A DNA stretch of 64,000 nucleotides from Malania oleifera (GCF_029873635.1 NC_080420.1:121280719-121344718), one strand, 5' to 3'. Positions 39,143 to 52,660 are shown, counted from the stretch's first letter. The notes: a model not told the origin generated them from the letters alone. A program made the numbers and translations.

Positions 39143-40269
39143 CACGAGGCTTAATTTTTGGAGGTTTTAATTTTTTTTATTAAATAGTTTCAAAAATTTG
39201 CATGTGGGACCCACTGAAGCACATTGATCCTTGGATGTAGCCATTTCAACAAAATAAACTTTGGGAATGATAAATTAAATTGATTTGCAAAGTATTTCTT
39301 AAGAATTTGTTATTTTATTATTATTTTACTATTTTTATAATTTTTATATTTTAAAATAATATATTATATATTATGTATTTAACACTTCATAATTAAGTTA
39401 AATTTAGTTTATTTTAACTCAAATTACTATATTTTAAATCAAATAACCCCGCTCAAATCAAATATATTTTAAATTAAACAATCCCTTAATTTGTAAATTA
39501 TTTAAATTCAGTTAGATCGATTATATTCAAGTTCAAATTTTATAGTACTAAATGTAATTCTATTGGGTTTTAATTAATTTTTTCATTATTTGTATATTAT
39601 ATAAATGATAGATTATTATGCATTATATATATGGTTACATTTACTAATTTTTTATAATTTAATTGATTTTAATTGATAGATGGAGTTCGAATTTTGAAAA
39701 CTCACAACTAAATTTGATTATCTTATCGTCTTAACTCGTTTCGAATACAACTTTATACTCAAAGCTAAACTTTAACATAAAAATTAGAAAAAAATTAACT
39801 TGCAATAAAATATTCAATAAAGTTTGAATATTAAATATAAATATAGTAGTAGATGCATGCATTTTTAAGAAACTTTTTTTCTTTTTTTAATTTTATTGAG
39901 AATTGGATTGGGAAACAAACATAACCCATGTCTAACCGTAAAATTTGATAAAGTACGGCGTTTTGTGCCAATGTTGACCACTTCAAAAATTTAGGATAAT
40001 CATGACTTGCTAAATACGGTTTTTGGAATTAGGTTACTTCATAAGAATAACAAGAAATAATAAATAAAAAAAAAGAAAAAAAAATATTTTGCACTGAGGG
40101 AAGTTAGAAAATTCAAAATTCAAAATTCAAAACTCCTCTCGGACATTAATAATATTTATTAAATTTTTTTATTATTTTGACTAAAAAAATTGCAAACTAT
40201 GCGATATATTCCCAACATTTTTATTAAAAAAATAATAAAATTATTGAGTTGTAACTCATGTTACAAAAT
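39143..40269. other. AT-rich intergenic DNA, no gene seen
   Basis: Long A/T-biased stretches with no frame of note. At about 39400-39800 there are 'aattcaagttcaaat'-like degenerate phrases. Confidence 0.5.
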
Positions 40270-40650
40270 ACGGGCCTTGAACTCTCCATGCACAAGATCT
40301 CCCTATCTGCTTAAAGTAGCTAAGTGGCGCATTGAGAGGGTGTGAAGTGGGCGAAGCTCCTCAATAGGTATAATAATGTTTGAATCAGAGTACAATGTAA
40401 TGTATATCATATGAGGGTATTTTGGAGTTTCCATATAGGGTTATATATACACATTGTAGTTAAGGGTTGAAACCCTAAGGTAGCTTTTCATTTGATGGTA
40501 AAAATTGCTCACGGACTCTATGGATATAGGCACATTGCCGAATCATGTAAATTTGTGCTCTTCTTCTTACTTTTGATTTTCTTTAATTTTCGTATTTGCT
40601 ATGTGTGTACATCATAATCACAAGGCATAATTTCATAATATATAAAAATA
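40270..40650 (+). mobile_element. Copia-type LTR remnant
   Basis: Carries a TATA-like 'gggttatatatacac' (about 40438-40453) and the module 'ctatggatataggcacattgccgaatcatgtaaat' at 40518-40552, in the same order as the other copia LTRs here. The ends are not defined and no coding region adjoins. Confidence 0.55.
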
Positions 40651-43600
40651 TTTTCAAAATGTGTTTTCATTTAATTAATTAGTTTTTATTGATTAATTAA
40701 TTTTTAATTTTTAATAGTTTAATTAAATTATTTTCCTATGTTATATATTAAGATTTTAAAAGATAACACGAGAAAAAGGTTATATTTAGTAATGAATTAA
40801 TTGTGAATTGATTATTTATGTTTATATTCTAGATATAAGCACTTATAAGTCACGTTTGGTTTGCTCCGATGGTATAAGAGTAGTAAAGGAATGCAATAAA
40901 AATTTGAATAGAAAGCACGATGAAATTAATATACTTATAAAAATATTTTAAGAAAAAAAAATTGACCACAAAATAGGAAAATATATGAGTATTATTATGC
41001 TTAATTGACTTGGATAAATTATTAGGTTAATTGATTTGGAAATTCTTAATAACTCGTAATCAACTTAGATGGAATAAATATTGACAATTTTTTTTTCCAA
41101 AAAAATACTACAATTTTGATTATTTGGAAAGGTCAAGGAGATATAATGGTCGTGATGAAATCACAAGGTATTTCTTTGTTTTCAAGTTAAACAATGATGG
41201 AAATTTGCGTAATTTTCGTAAAATTAATTTGGCCAAGGATAATTTATAAAGAAAGCATTAATTAATTTTTGTGTCAACTCATGTATTTAGTGAATATATT
41301 TCCTTCTTTAAGTATGCATCTTAAATTATGTTTCTCATTATAGTAAATATATTATTTAATTATCTACTTGTAGAAAAAAAATTTTAATAGTTTTTATAAT
41401 TTTTTCTTTGTTATTTTAAAATTACTAAAATTTAGTATTGTGTTTTGAACTATTTTGTTCTAATCCTAAATATTTTTCAATCATTTTTTAAATTCAATCA
41501 TCATTTTTTAAAATTATTTTCAAATTCCAAGTTACTTTCTAATTAAGATGTTTATAAATTATGGGTATATAAGTAATTTAATAATTTATATTTTACTTTA
41601 AAATTTATAAAAATTAAAATAGTATTACCTTTTAAATTTATAACCCATCACCACCGTTCAAATCTAATCATGAAACAACCTAACTCTTTATATTCATCGA
41701 TTAAATAGTTTCCATTTCAAATATTCACGATTTTACTCACAACTCCTCCACTATCAACTTGCTCTATTATTTCTTAAAAAATAATAATTTGTGATTAATT
41801 TTATCGCATTATTATCATTATATGATTCTTTGTAACTAATACAAAAATATTTTAATTCTTCATCGTAGGAGAGGATCATAATATAATGAGACCACTAAAT
41901 AATAATAATTTTTTATTTATTTTAATCATTCAAAATTTTAACTTAACGAGTCATTCGAACTGTCTAAAGTTACCAAATTGAGAGAGGACGTGACTGATCC
42001 CACAACTCCCTCCTGATAATTAAAAATTAACTTTTATACAGAATTGAACTTACGATCTCCTAGTACTAGAAATACTAAATAATTATTTACGATATCATAT
42101 TTTATAATTATTTTTTAAATAAATACATTTTTTATAGTAAAAAGTTTTATTGCCGAGGGGTAGATTTGTCCATTTTCCAAATGGCAGCAAGTATTTGACT
42201 TCCACACTAAGCATCAAAATGTTTGAATGGGCAGTCCACTTTGAAATCTTCATATGCAATCATATCCGCTAAAGTACTTTATGCCATGGATTTAGTGCCT
42301 CCACATTCAACCAAAATCAAGATTTCTATACCTTATAATCAGCATTGCCATTTATTTCTTTTTGAAATTGATTTTAACAATCCGACAGTTGTAAATGTTA
42401 CATAAAGATTATGCTCAAAGAAAGAGTATTTTTTTTAAAAAAATAGATAAAAACGACAAATTACGTAATTCACGAGCATCTGCGATCTCAGAGTTTACTT
42501 TTAAAAAAAATAAATAAAATCTCAAATTGTCAACAAAATTTGTCTAAATTTCAATTTTCAACGACAAATATTAATAACTTTTTATATATATATATATATA
42601 TTAATATACTTTTATATGACAATATTAAAAAATTTTTATTGAAAAAAATTATATAAATCTTCTTTGTGGTTCTGTAAAAAATCACTAATTCATCGTGTAA
42701 TTTTGTCTGACACTAAACTCTCTTTATGTTAATCAAAATATGAAAAGTTACAAGGCCATTAATTTTTTTGATACTGATAGGAATCAATATATTAGACGGA
42801 AATATTATTTTAATGATAGTACTGGTTCTTTTGTTTTTGTTTTTTGTAATCTTCAAATAACAATCAAATTATTTGCTATCGTAACCATTATTATTAAATA
42901 GAATTTAGATATGGTCTTCAAGACTTATTAGAATAGTTTACACTTCAATCACTAAATAGAGTAGATATAAAATTAAAATAGGAATTCTAGATACTTGTTT
43001 TAGTGTCTAATTTTAATAATTATCTAATAAACTTAAAAGTGGTATGAGAATAATAATATAATGCTAGTAAAAATTAATTAAATCATATTAATATTAATAA
43101 GAAAAATGAGAGGTTAGGGGGGATTGATGCTCTCGGCCCTTGGATTCACCCGTAGCGCCTCCACCCATGTGATTGGAAGATTCCTACTGCTCTCATCAAT
43201 TCGTTACGTTGATTATTATAGGAGATGTTTTTGTACTTTTAACACATTTGAGTAATACATGAGGTAATGGGGTTATAACTTTTTATGTTCTGAAAATCAC
43301 AAGAGTGATTTACTGATCATAATAAAGTCACAAGGTTGCTTATTGATGTTGGGTAAAACCACAAGAGAGGTTTTTGTAACTTTTGTTAATTTTAATTGAC
43401 AAAACATGTTGAAAAAACCAAAAATCCACACAACAATTAATCAAATTAAGATATTAGTTAACTTGATTAATATTCAAGAAAAATTCAAAACTGGCCAACA
43501 ATAAATGCATCAAATCAGTGCTTAAGCTATATATCAATGTTATTTGGATGTGTACTAGGAAGATCTAGCTTGGGCTTATAATTATTTTTACTCCAACAAT

Positions 43601-44078
43601 GTGAAGTGTCTTTTATTGGACAAACCCATGAAATTAGTGGATCAAAGCGGACAATACCTCATCAAAATTGAGCCCAAGATCGTTGAATATATATATATAT
43701 ATATAGATTGAATTATACCTGGGATTTTGAATTCAAATAAAGTTGAGGTGCTCGAATAGAGAAGGAAGTGGCTCTACCAATGTCTTCGAATAGAAAAGTA
43801 GAAACCACATTTCCACACACTCTAGGTAGGTCAAAAAAGGTGCACTTGGGCAGGGCATCAAGGTAATGAAATTTAGAAATCGGAGGAATGGGGAACTACG
43901 TCGCTCTTTGATCTGTAGAATAATGCCTACGAGCTCTCTGTTTTATGGCAGAGATCTCTCCACACCAAGGAACCGAATCACAATGAATCAAAGCCCTCCT
44001 TTTCCTTCCAATTAGTGAGATTCTATCTCTTACTAGAGGGTAAGCTCCCTATTGCATGTAACCAAAGTATATATATAT
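40651..44078. other. AT-rich intergenic DNA, no gene seen
   Basis: Very A/T-rich, with no supported reading frame. (TA)n runs lie at about 42584-42601 and 43689-43705. The last about 350 bp (43730-44060) is less AT-rich and unexplained. Confidence 0.5.
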
Positions 44079-44605
44079 TGTTGTGAATAAACTTGAATTT
44101 CACACAACGAAAATTAAATGCAGCAACCAATGACGAACAAATATGGAACACACACACACAGACACAGCATATATGAAAGCAATAACAACAACGCAAAAAT
44201 TATGTGGTTCGGCAATGCCTATATCCACGAGAGCAATCAGCAAAGGTTTTTACTATGTAAATGTCAAAGAACACAATATAAAATGATCTTCTTCTCAAAA
44301 TACACTCACACTAGTATATAAATAAAGTTCCCTTTGGAGGTTTCCCCCCAAAACCCAACCAACTTAATGTTCATATTCAAATTTTAAATTTAGCATTGCT
44401 ACCCAGAACAAAACCATTAACGGTTTCAGAGACCCCTGCGACGGTTTGCTCGAAGGAAAGATACCGAGAGCAGGAAATTTGGAAATTTGTCAAACCATCG
44501 ATGGTTTCACTGAAATTGTCGACGGTTTCCCCTAAATTGCTGATATTAACTATGTTCCCCTCCTTGTGTATGTCAACCACTTCAAGAAATGAGCCACCAA
44601 ACACA
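44079..44605 (-). repeat. 3' LTR of the copia element
   Basis: Minus-strand ends are TGTGTTTGGTGGC... and ...TTTATTCACAACA. It contains 'ccatcgatggttt'-type palindromes (about 44407-44530), a TATA-like AT stretch near 44315 and the shared copia module (44201-44231). A polypurine tract, aaggtggagattttt on the minus strand, adjoins at 44606-44620. Confidence 0.9.
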
Positions 44606-44710
44606 AAAATCTCCACCTTGGCAAATTTTTGCCCCATAGGAGAACCCGAGAAATATAGCCCAATGCTCCACGTTGACCTTAGAACGTAGGTTGGGCCCGT
44701 CTCCCTTCTA

Positions 44711-46077
44711 TCACTTGGAGACATGAAGTAAGTCCAAGCAATGCTTGAACTTTTCAGTAGTAACCAGTTTTGTTAAGATGTCCGCTGCGTTTTCAAATGT
44801 GTGAACCTTCTCCAATACAAGTTCACCTAAAGTAATCAATTCCCAAAACTTGTGGAACCTTACATCAATATGCTTGGTTCTAGCATGGTACAATTGATTT
44901 TTCGCCAAGTAAATAGCATTTAGATTATCACAATGCAGCACAACTCCACCTTACTGTATACCCAGCTCTTTAACCAAACCAGTAAGCCATAAGACTTTCT
45001 TTGCAGCTTTAACAACTGTTATATGTTCATATTCAGTTGTAGACAACGCCACCAAGAATTGTACCATGGACCTCCAACATATAGGTCCTCCCACAAGGCT
45101 AAAGACATAACTCATTGTAAACCTTCTGTCATCCATATCCCCTGCATAATCAGCATCAACAAACCCTACAGCTGATGGACTATCCTGTTATTTGCCGAAC
45201 ATGATGCCATAACTAGAAGTACCCCGTAAGTATCTGAAAATTGATTTTACAGCTTCCCAGTGTTGTCTACCTGGATTAGAGAGAAACTTACTCACCACAC
45301 TCACTGCATGTGCTAAGTCTAGTCTTGTACACATCATAACATACATTAAACTCCCCACGACACTAGCATAGGGGACCTTTGACATGTCTCGGATATCATC
45401 ATCCATACTTGGGCATTCAACAGTATACAATTTAAAGTGACTCGCTAAAGGTGTACATACTGGTTCAGCATCAGCCATGTTGAACCTTTCCAACACCTTC
45501 TCCACATAACCGCCTTGAGATAGTCACAACCTCCCTGCAATTTTGTCCCTACGAATCTCCATCCCAATTATTTCTTTGCTGGACCAAGATACTTCATGTC
45601 AAACTCTTTATGCAACAGATCCTTTAACTGATTTACCTCAATTAAATCTTTCGCAGCTATTAATATGTCATTGACATACAATAACAAGAAAACAATAAAA
45701 CCAACCCCCAGGGTGTGGTTCAGGTGCTAGTGTGGGCTACGGGAGTGCCTCTCACGAGGTCAGGTGTTCAAACCCTTCCGAACTTATTTCTGCCCTTGGA
45801 CTCCTGAATTTACCCTCCCTTTGGAGTTGTGGGGTCAACTTTAAGGGGCGCAAGATTAGTCACGTGGGTCATAAAACAGACGCGTGAATACCTGGTGCGT
45901 AATCCAAAAGAAAAATGAAAACAAGAAAACCATCATCAAGCTTCTTTACATATACGCAGCAGTCATACTCACATATTTTGTAGCCTATCCTAATCATATA
46001 TGAATCAAATCTTTTGTACCATTACCTTAGAGATTGTTTCAACCCATAAAGAGACTTCTTCAACTTGCAAACTTAGT
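44711..46077 (-). mobile_element. Copia pol C-terminal part: end of RT and RNase H
   Basis: Reading minus strand: RT end near 45188-46077 (VKKLDDG; YVNDILIAAKDL around the SINE; later YASVVGSLMYVMMCTRLDLA, 45300-45370). RNase H follows near 44711-45136 (ALSTTEYE-type phrase; HCDNLNAIYLAKN; RTKHIDVRFHK). This is the copia order. Broken. Confidence 0.88.
45703..45918 (+). mobile_element. tRNA-derived SINE inserted in the copia RT region
   Basis: A 216-bp insert interrupts the copia sequence and is flanked by a 13-bp duplication with one mismatch (45690-45702 AAACAATAAAACC, 45919-45931 AAACAAGAAAACC). It has a Pol III A box (TGGTTCAGGTG, 45716-45726, fits TRGYNNARNNG) and, 39 bp further on, a B box (GTTCAAACC, 45766-45774, fits GWTCRANNC). 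It ends in an A-rich tail (about 45905-45918). Such elements are copied by LINE-encoded reverse transcriptase. The family is not named. Confidence 0.85.
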
Positions 46078-46082
46078 GTTCT

Positions 46083-49000
46083 TGTTAGCTTTACTATAAT
46101 CCCAAGAGGGGGGGGGGGTGAATTGGTATTTTTAAAAATTTAAGCCCTAGGTTAATCTCCTAACACCAATATATTCACAACCCTATGGACAATCTAGTGC
46201 AAGCAATGTAAACATATACCAAAAAGTAAATAAATTAATTTAATCAATCACTCATGCACTAAAAAGCAGTAAAGTAAGAGTGATGCATGAATGTTATCAA
46301 GATTCAGCCAATTGCCTACGTCCCTGCCTTGGCTAACAAGTACAAGGATTACCACTATAACTTGCTCACTTAAACGGGTGGAGCGACACCTATACAAACC
46401 AGGTCAATTAGCATAGGGCTGACCTCAACCTTTACAACAATCCTTACCGGGCTGGATTACCGCCCCCTTAGGCCACGCCTGAAATCACTCAGATTTTACA
46501 ATCAAATGGTACGGATAAAAGTGCTTTCAAGTAAAGTAGATATGTACCCAAATGTGTTCAATCACATACACCACAAATAATTTAATATGTAAGCTCAGTG
46601 TTGTCGAATAGTTCAATTCTCAAATGTATTTTCTATCAGTGTAGTGAGTACGTGAGAGTATTAACAACAATTTGTGTATCTCAAAATATTCAATCAAACG
46701 TGTTCACAGATGATGTCAAGTGAGTCTCAAGTGTGTCAATTAGTAGGATGTCTCAATCACGGATATAGAGTATATGCTTGGTTTGCAAAAAATATGCAAT
46801 CTTTGTATTTAGCAAATGATGTGTACTTGAATAAATATTGCAACAAAGATTAATATCACAAACACAAATATCTTTTCACAAATATATCAATGTAAATCCC
46901 ACAAGATATTTGAGTAAGTTTGAAAATGATTTTGCAACCCAAAAACAAATACAAGCTTCCTAAGATATTGCAATACGAGTGCAACACTCAGAAGCTTAGA
47001 TAAGTCTTCTTAAGATAGACTTATAAGCAAAGCGTCCTAAGAACACTTAGGTTTTGCTCTCAATGAAAATCAATTCAATCACAAGCAATGAGAGAGCAAA
47101 CCTAATTACAAAAACACTCAAGACACTTACAGAGGATTTAGGAGCTTGAGAAGGTAAGTTTGAGTGATTTTGGGAAAGAGTATGAGTAGTAGAGATTATT
47201 TTGCTTGAGAGAGAATTTTTTATTTTTGTCTGCTAATCAAAAAAATTTCTAATTTTCCCAAATGAAGGGGTATTTATAGACACCCCATGAAATATAACCG
47301 TTGGGGACATAGCCGGGATTATTAGAAAAGATTAATGATGTTTTAAATATTTTAACCCTGATAAAAATAAGTTAACCACGGTAAAAATACAGGACAACCC
47401 GAGAGACCCGGTCGACCAGAACCATTTCGGTCGATCGAAGTTCTTGAGGCGCGGCCGACCGGACCAAAAATGAACTTCAGGTTCGGTCGACCGGATGAGT
47501 ATGTCCGAAGGGCGATTATCCATTTTGTGAGGTTTGGTCGACCGAGAAGATTTGAACTAGATGGTTCGATCGACCATACCATTGGGACAATTCCCGAGGA
47601 CCCTCGGTCAACCAGAGCGTTAGAGTACATTTTTCTCTCGATCAACTAGGAAGTCAAAATGTTAACTTCACGAGGGTTCGGTCGACCGGGGCCATTTGAA
47701 CTACAAGAGTTCGATTGACCGGGCTGTGGTCAACTGGTTGACCTAGACCGGGTTCGATCGATCGGGGCAGAATGAACTACCAAGGTCGGTCGACCGAAAG
47801 TGCACAAAGTGTGCATTTCAGTCCTGATTCAATGCACTTTCACCCTATTCAAGTTCCTAATACATGCAAGTGCAATGGTGAGTGTCTTAGGGTCTTTTTT
47901 ATTTTGAGCTTAAGTATTTGACCATCTATGTGATGTGTGTGATTACTACATACAAAAAGTCCTAATTACTATTACAGACCCTTTACATGAATGAAATATA
48001 TTACAATAAGAGAAATTGGGTCTTCAATAGAAATTTGGTCTTCAAGCTTCACTCTCTACATGTGCATTAAGATCTGTCAATTTAAGTTCCTGCACAAAGC
48101 CTCAAGAATCCATTAGCACAAGCCTAAGGTTAACCTAGTGCGTATAAAATAAGTCAGTATATATATTCAGCGGAAATTGAACTGCACAAGTAATTTAATT
48201 AAGCATGCACGATAAAGCAGTAAATAGAGACGACACTAGAAATGTTATCAAGGTTCGACAAACTGCCTACGTCCCCACCTTGGCTCAGAAGCACAAGTAT
48301 TACACTATAGGCTCACTTAACGGGTAGAGCGGTACCTAAATACAACCAAGTTAATTACCACAAAGTTGACCTCAACCTACACAACCAATCATTTCGGGCT
48401 GGATTACCGCCCCCTCAGGTCACACCTGGAATATAATAGTATTTCAATACAAGATGCGTACAAATAAAATGCTTCTCAATCAAGTTGATTTGTACTAGTA
48501 ATAATCAAAACACACCAATCATGTAAGAACAATAAGGTCAATGGTGTATATATGCAATCAACACTCAGAATAGTGATTATCTCAAATCAAGCACAATAGT
48601 GTATCTACAAGCAAGTCTTTGAAACTAAGTAATGATAAAATGTCAATCTTAATTTAGGGTTTCAAAGATTCAAGCCAATGGAAATTTAGAATATCTCAAA
48701 AAATAGTTTTCTCAATATCAAGCATAAGGAGATATTTAAATCTAAGCTTGTAGAAAATATTTTTGCACATAAAAATTCAAGCCCTAATGAGTCTTGAAAT
48801 AATAATGCAATGACCCACAAAGCTATGAGATTTTTTTCCCAACCATAGATTTACTATATAAAATCAAGGGAAAAAAAATCTTTGCTTAAATCTCAAATAA
48901 AAATCAAATACACAAGAGCATTTGAGGGTTTCTAACAATAATACTCAATGAATAAAGCACTCACAATGCTAGATTTCTCAAAGGTATTTGAGTGTACGGG

Positions 49001-49878
49001 TTTAGTATGAGAAAATAGGATTCGAAAATTTTCAGAGAGTTTTTTGCTAATCAGTTTGCTAATTGTCTACTAATCCAAGCAAATGAGCCCTTATATATAT
49101 AGAAGGGCTAAATTTTGATCGTTGGGGACATAAGAGTAATTATTAAAATTATTTTAACATTGTTTAAGAAAATTAACCCCATTTAACCTTTCTTAACCGC
49201 GGTAAAAATTAAAACAACCCGAGAGTTTTGGGTGTCTGATCAACGGTTCGGTCGCCCGAACAGATACAATGACAAAAGTTGATTTTTGAAGTTCGGTCGC
49301 CTGAGTATGGGTTTGATTTGCTGAACCAAGGAGATTTCCATTCTGTCTGAGATTCGATTACTTGGTCCTGAGTTTGATAGCTCGAGGCATTAGAATTATG
49401 ATTCGGTTGACCGGGGACGCTACGTTCCTTTTGGTTCGGTCGCCCGAAACCAAGTCAACACTTTGACTGGTCAATTGTTTGGTCGCCCGAAGTGTTTTGA
49501 ATACGACAGTTCGATCGCCTGAAGCCTCACAGATTTTACCTTATAAGTCCAGTTTTACTTCAATTAATTCCCCCGATAATATTTGTGTTTTTGGGGACAT
49601 TTTATGTGTATGTGCAATGACCTAAGGTCTTTTGAGTTTATTGCATTTACATGCATGATATGCAGCGATTATTACAGATCTTTTCCTAAGTTACTATTAC
49701 ATACCCGAAATAGCATAAAATAAATTATAACAAAAATAAGTCTTATGGGTCTTTAGACTTTAAGTCTTCTCAGCCATCAAGTGATCTTGCAAATATGAAC
49801 ATGCACACAAACTTGATAAACATTAAATACTTGAGTATTTGTCATAATCAAAACTGTGTATGACCTATAAGGCCAACA
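46083..49878 (-). mobile_element. Double LTR-like unit (two related, diverged copies) inside copia pol
   Basis: Ends are TGTTAGC... and ...GGCCAACA on the plus strand, flanked by GTTCT (46078-46082, 49879-49883). It consists of two related units. Each has the copia module (46296-46330, 48243-48285), a following 'ctggattaccgcccc' phrase (about 46450 and 48400), a minus-strand TATA (about 47268-47276, 49093-49106) and an array of palindromes upstream of it. The arrays are GGTCGACC-type at 47405-47800 and GGTCGCCC-type at 49235-49520. No coding domain is seen. It is best read as a nonautonomous LTR element with hardly any interior, or as two related LTRs side by side. A G-run of about 12 lies at 46108-46119. 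Confidence 0.65.
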
Positions 49879-49883
49879 GTTCT

Positions 49884-52660
49884 TGTCTTGGTTCGCTGAA
49901 TCCCCTTCAGCTATACCATATAAATCTGTTTCTCTAAGTAACCATGAAGAAATGTCGTCTTCACATCCATTTGTTCCAAATGCAGATCATAATAAGCTAC
50001 TAACCTCAACACTACCCTGATGGAAGTGTGTCAGATCATAGGTGAAAATATTTCATCATAATCTATTCCCTTTTTCTGTGAGTACCCCTTTGCCACTAAC
50101 TGTGCCTTAAATTTCTCTCATTCTCTGAAATTGCTTCTTTCTTCTTATATACCCATTTGCAACCTATCGCCATCTTCTCATTTGGAAGCTCCACCAACTC
50201 CCATGTTTGATTCTTATTCAGTGAGTCTATTTCCTTATTCATAGCTCCCATCCACCTACTTTTTTCCTAACCATGCACTGCATCTTGAAAAGTAGTTAGA
50301 TCATTGCAACTGGTAATGAAAGCATAAGATACTAACTCTTCAAACTCATACCTTAGCGGTGATCTGATAGTGCATTTGGATCTCCATATAAGAATACCGT
50401 TGACTTGCTGGATTCCCGAGCTATAATTCCCTGCAATTGTAGTACCAAGATCATTGTCATTGCCCTAAGTTTCTAACTCCACCTGCACAACATGTTTGTC
50501 TCTACTCTAGTTTTCTGGCTCTTATTTCTCTTTATCATCAACTTGAGTATGCCTCAACATAGTTTTCTCATTGAAAACTACATCCTTACTGATCACCACC
50601 TTGTTTGCCATTGGATCCCACAACTTGAACCCTTTCACACCCTTTTGATATCCCAAAAAGATACAGCGTCTAAACTTTGGGTCAAGCTTTGATCTCTTGT
50701 CACTAGACACATGAACATAGGCTGGACAATTGAATACCTTCAATTCGAAATAGTCTACCGCATTTCCCGTCTATACCTCTTTTGTCACTTTCCCATGTAG
50801 TGATGCCCTTGATGATAGGCTTACCAAGAAACAAGTCATACTAACTACCTCAGCCCAAAAGTTCTTTGGTAGACCTGCGTTAAGCTTAAGACACCGAGCT
50901 CTTTCAGCTAGAGTTTGATTCATCCTTTCAACCATACCATTTTTCTAAGGTGTCCGATGAACAGTGAAATGTCTCTTAATTCCCTGCTGCTCACAAAACT
51001 CTATGAACCTAGAATCAGCATACTCGGTCCCATTATCTGACCTGAGGCATTTGATTCTCCTCCTAGCCTGGTTTTCCACTTTAACATTCCACAACTTAAA
51101 CCTATCAAACGTATCAGACTTGTATCGAATGAAGTATACCCAGACTTTTCGTGAGTAGTCATCAATAAAAGTCACAAAGTAAACATGTCCACTTCTTGAT
51201 GCTACTCTAATTGGCCTCCAAATATCATAATGTATATAATCAAGAATATCTTCCATCTTATGAATAGTTGATTTGAATTATGCCCTATTTTGTTTCCTAA
51301 GAACACAAAACTTGCAAAAATTCAGATTACATGTTTTCAAAACTTTCAAGAGTTTCCTCTTGTGAAGTTCTTTCATACCATATTCACCCACATGCCCAAG
51401 CCGCATATGCCACAAAACGGTTTCATCAAATTCAGAATCTATGGCTGCAGCTCCACCTACAACAGTAGTTCCTTGCAGTGTATAAATATTTTCATCTAAC
51501 TTTTTCCCTTTCATCACCGTCAGATTACCTTTGCACACCTTCATAATCCCACTTTCAGACTTGTAACTGAATCCATTACAATCCAAAGTGCTAAGTGAAA
51601 TGAGACTCTTCTGTAGGTGCCATATGTGTCTTACATTACTCAAGGTTCTCACAGCACCATCAAACATTTTAATTCTAACACTTCCAATGCCAATGATTTT
51701 ACAAGAGACATCATTGCCCATAAGAACTGAACCTGAATTACCAACCTGTAAGTGTTGAACCACTCCTTAGTTGGAGTCATATGGTAAGAACATGCCGAGT
51801 CTAGGTTGCATGAGTTTGTGAGGCAATTCGACCCTGAGGAAATTGAAAGTACATCACCATCACTGCAAACTGAATTTCCTTCTTGAACTACATTTGCTGA
51901 TTTTGAAGTCCTTTTATGCTTTTCAGCATTTCCTTTCTTCCTATCCAGACACTTTGGTTTAACATGCCCCTTTTTGCCGTACTTATAACACCGAATATCA
52001 TTTTTCTTCTTGGATTGAGTTCGGGATTTTTGACTTGATCCATTTCTGAATTTTCCTCTCCCACAATCATGGTTACCTTTCACCACAAGTCCTCCGTGTG
52101 ATTTTTCATCGCAGATTTTCATACTTTGATGAAACCTCGACAATGCACTTGTCACCTCTTCCATGTTTAGGGTCTCTTTCCCCCATGTGAGAGTGGTAAC
52201 CAAGTTCTTATACGTGTGAGTCACTGGCAAGGAATTCAGTAGCATCAACGCCTTATCATCCTCTTCAAATTTAAAATCAACTCGCATTAAATAACTTATG
52301 ATTAGATTAAATGCATTGATGTGTTGATTCAAGTTTGAACCATCCACCATATTAAGTCAATAAAGAAGCTGCTTAAGAAATAATTTGTTAGTAAGGGATT
52401 TGGACATATTTGGTTTTTCAAGCTTTTTCCAAACAGCCACTAGAGAATCTTCCTCCATGACATGATAGAGCACTTCGTCGGCCAAACACAATCATATTGT
52501 AGCAATAGCCTTTGCCTCTAATTCTTTCTAATTAGCCTCATCCATACCTTCCGATTGAACACCATACAAGGCCTTCACCATCCCTTGCTACATAAGAAAA
52601 TCTTTCACTCTCCTCTACTATAAACCAAAGTTTTCGGTTCCATCAAATTTGACAACATCA
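49884..52660 (-). mobile_element. Copia gag, protease, integrase and N-terminal RT region
   Basis: Minus strand: gag about 51900-52650 with NQHINAFNLIISYL and the zinc knuckle CYKYGKKGHVKPKC (about 51950-51990). A protease-type region follows near 51780 (LDSACSYHMTP). The GAG-pre-integrase part is about 51278-51560 (LWHMRLGHVGEYGMKEL). The integrase core (YFVTFIDDYSRKVWVYF; LRSDNGTEY) is about 50945-51256, and its tail with FNCPAYVHV is near 50720. RT begins at about 50300. Integrase before RT confirms copia. Many breaks. Confidence 0.9.
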
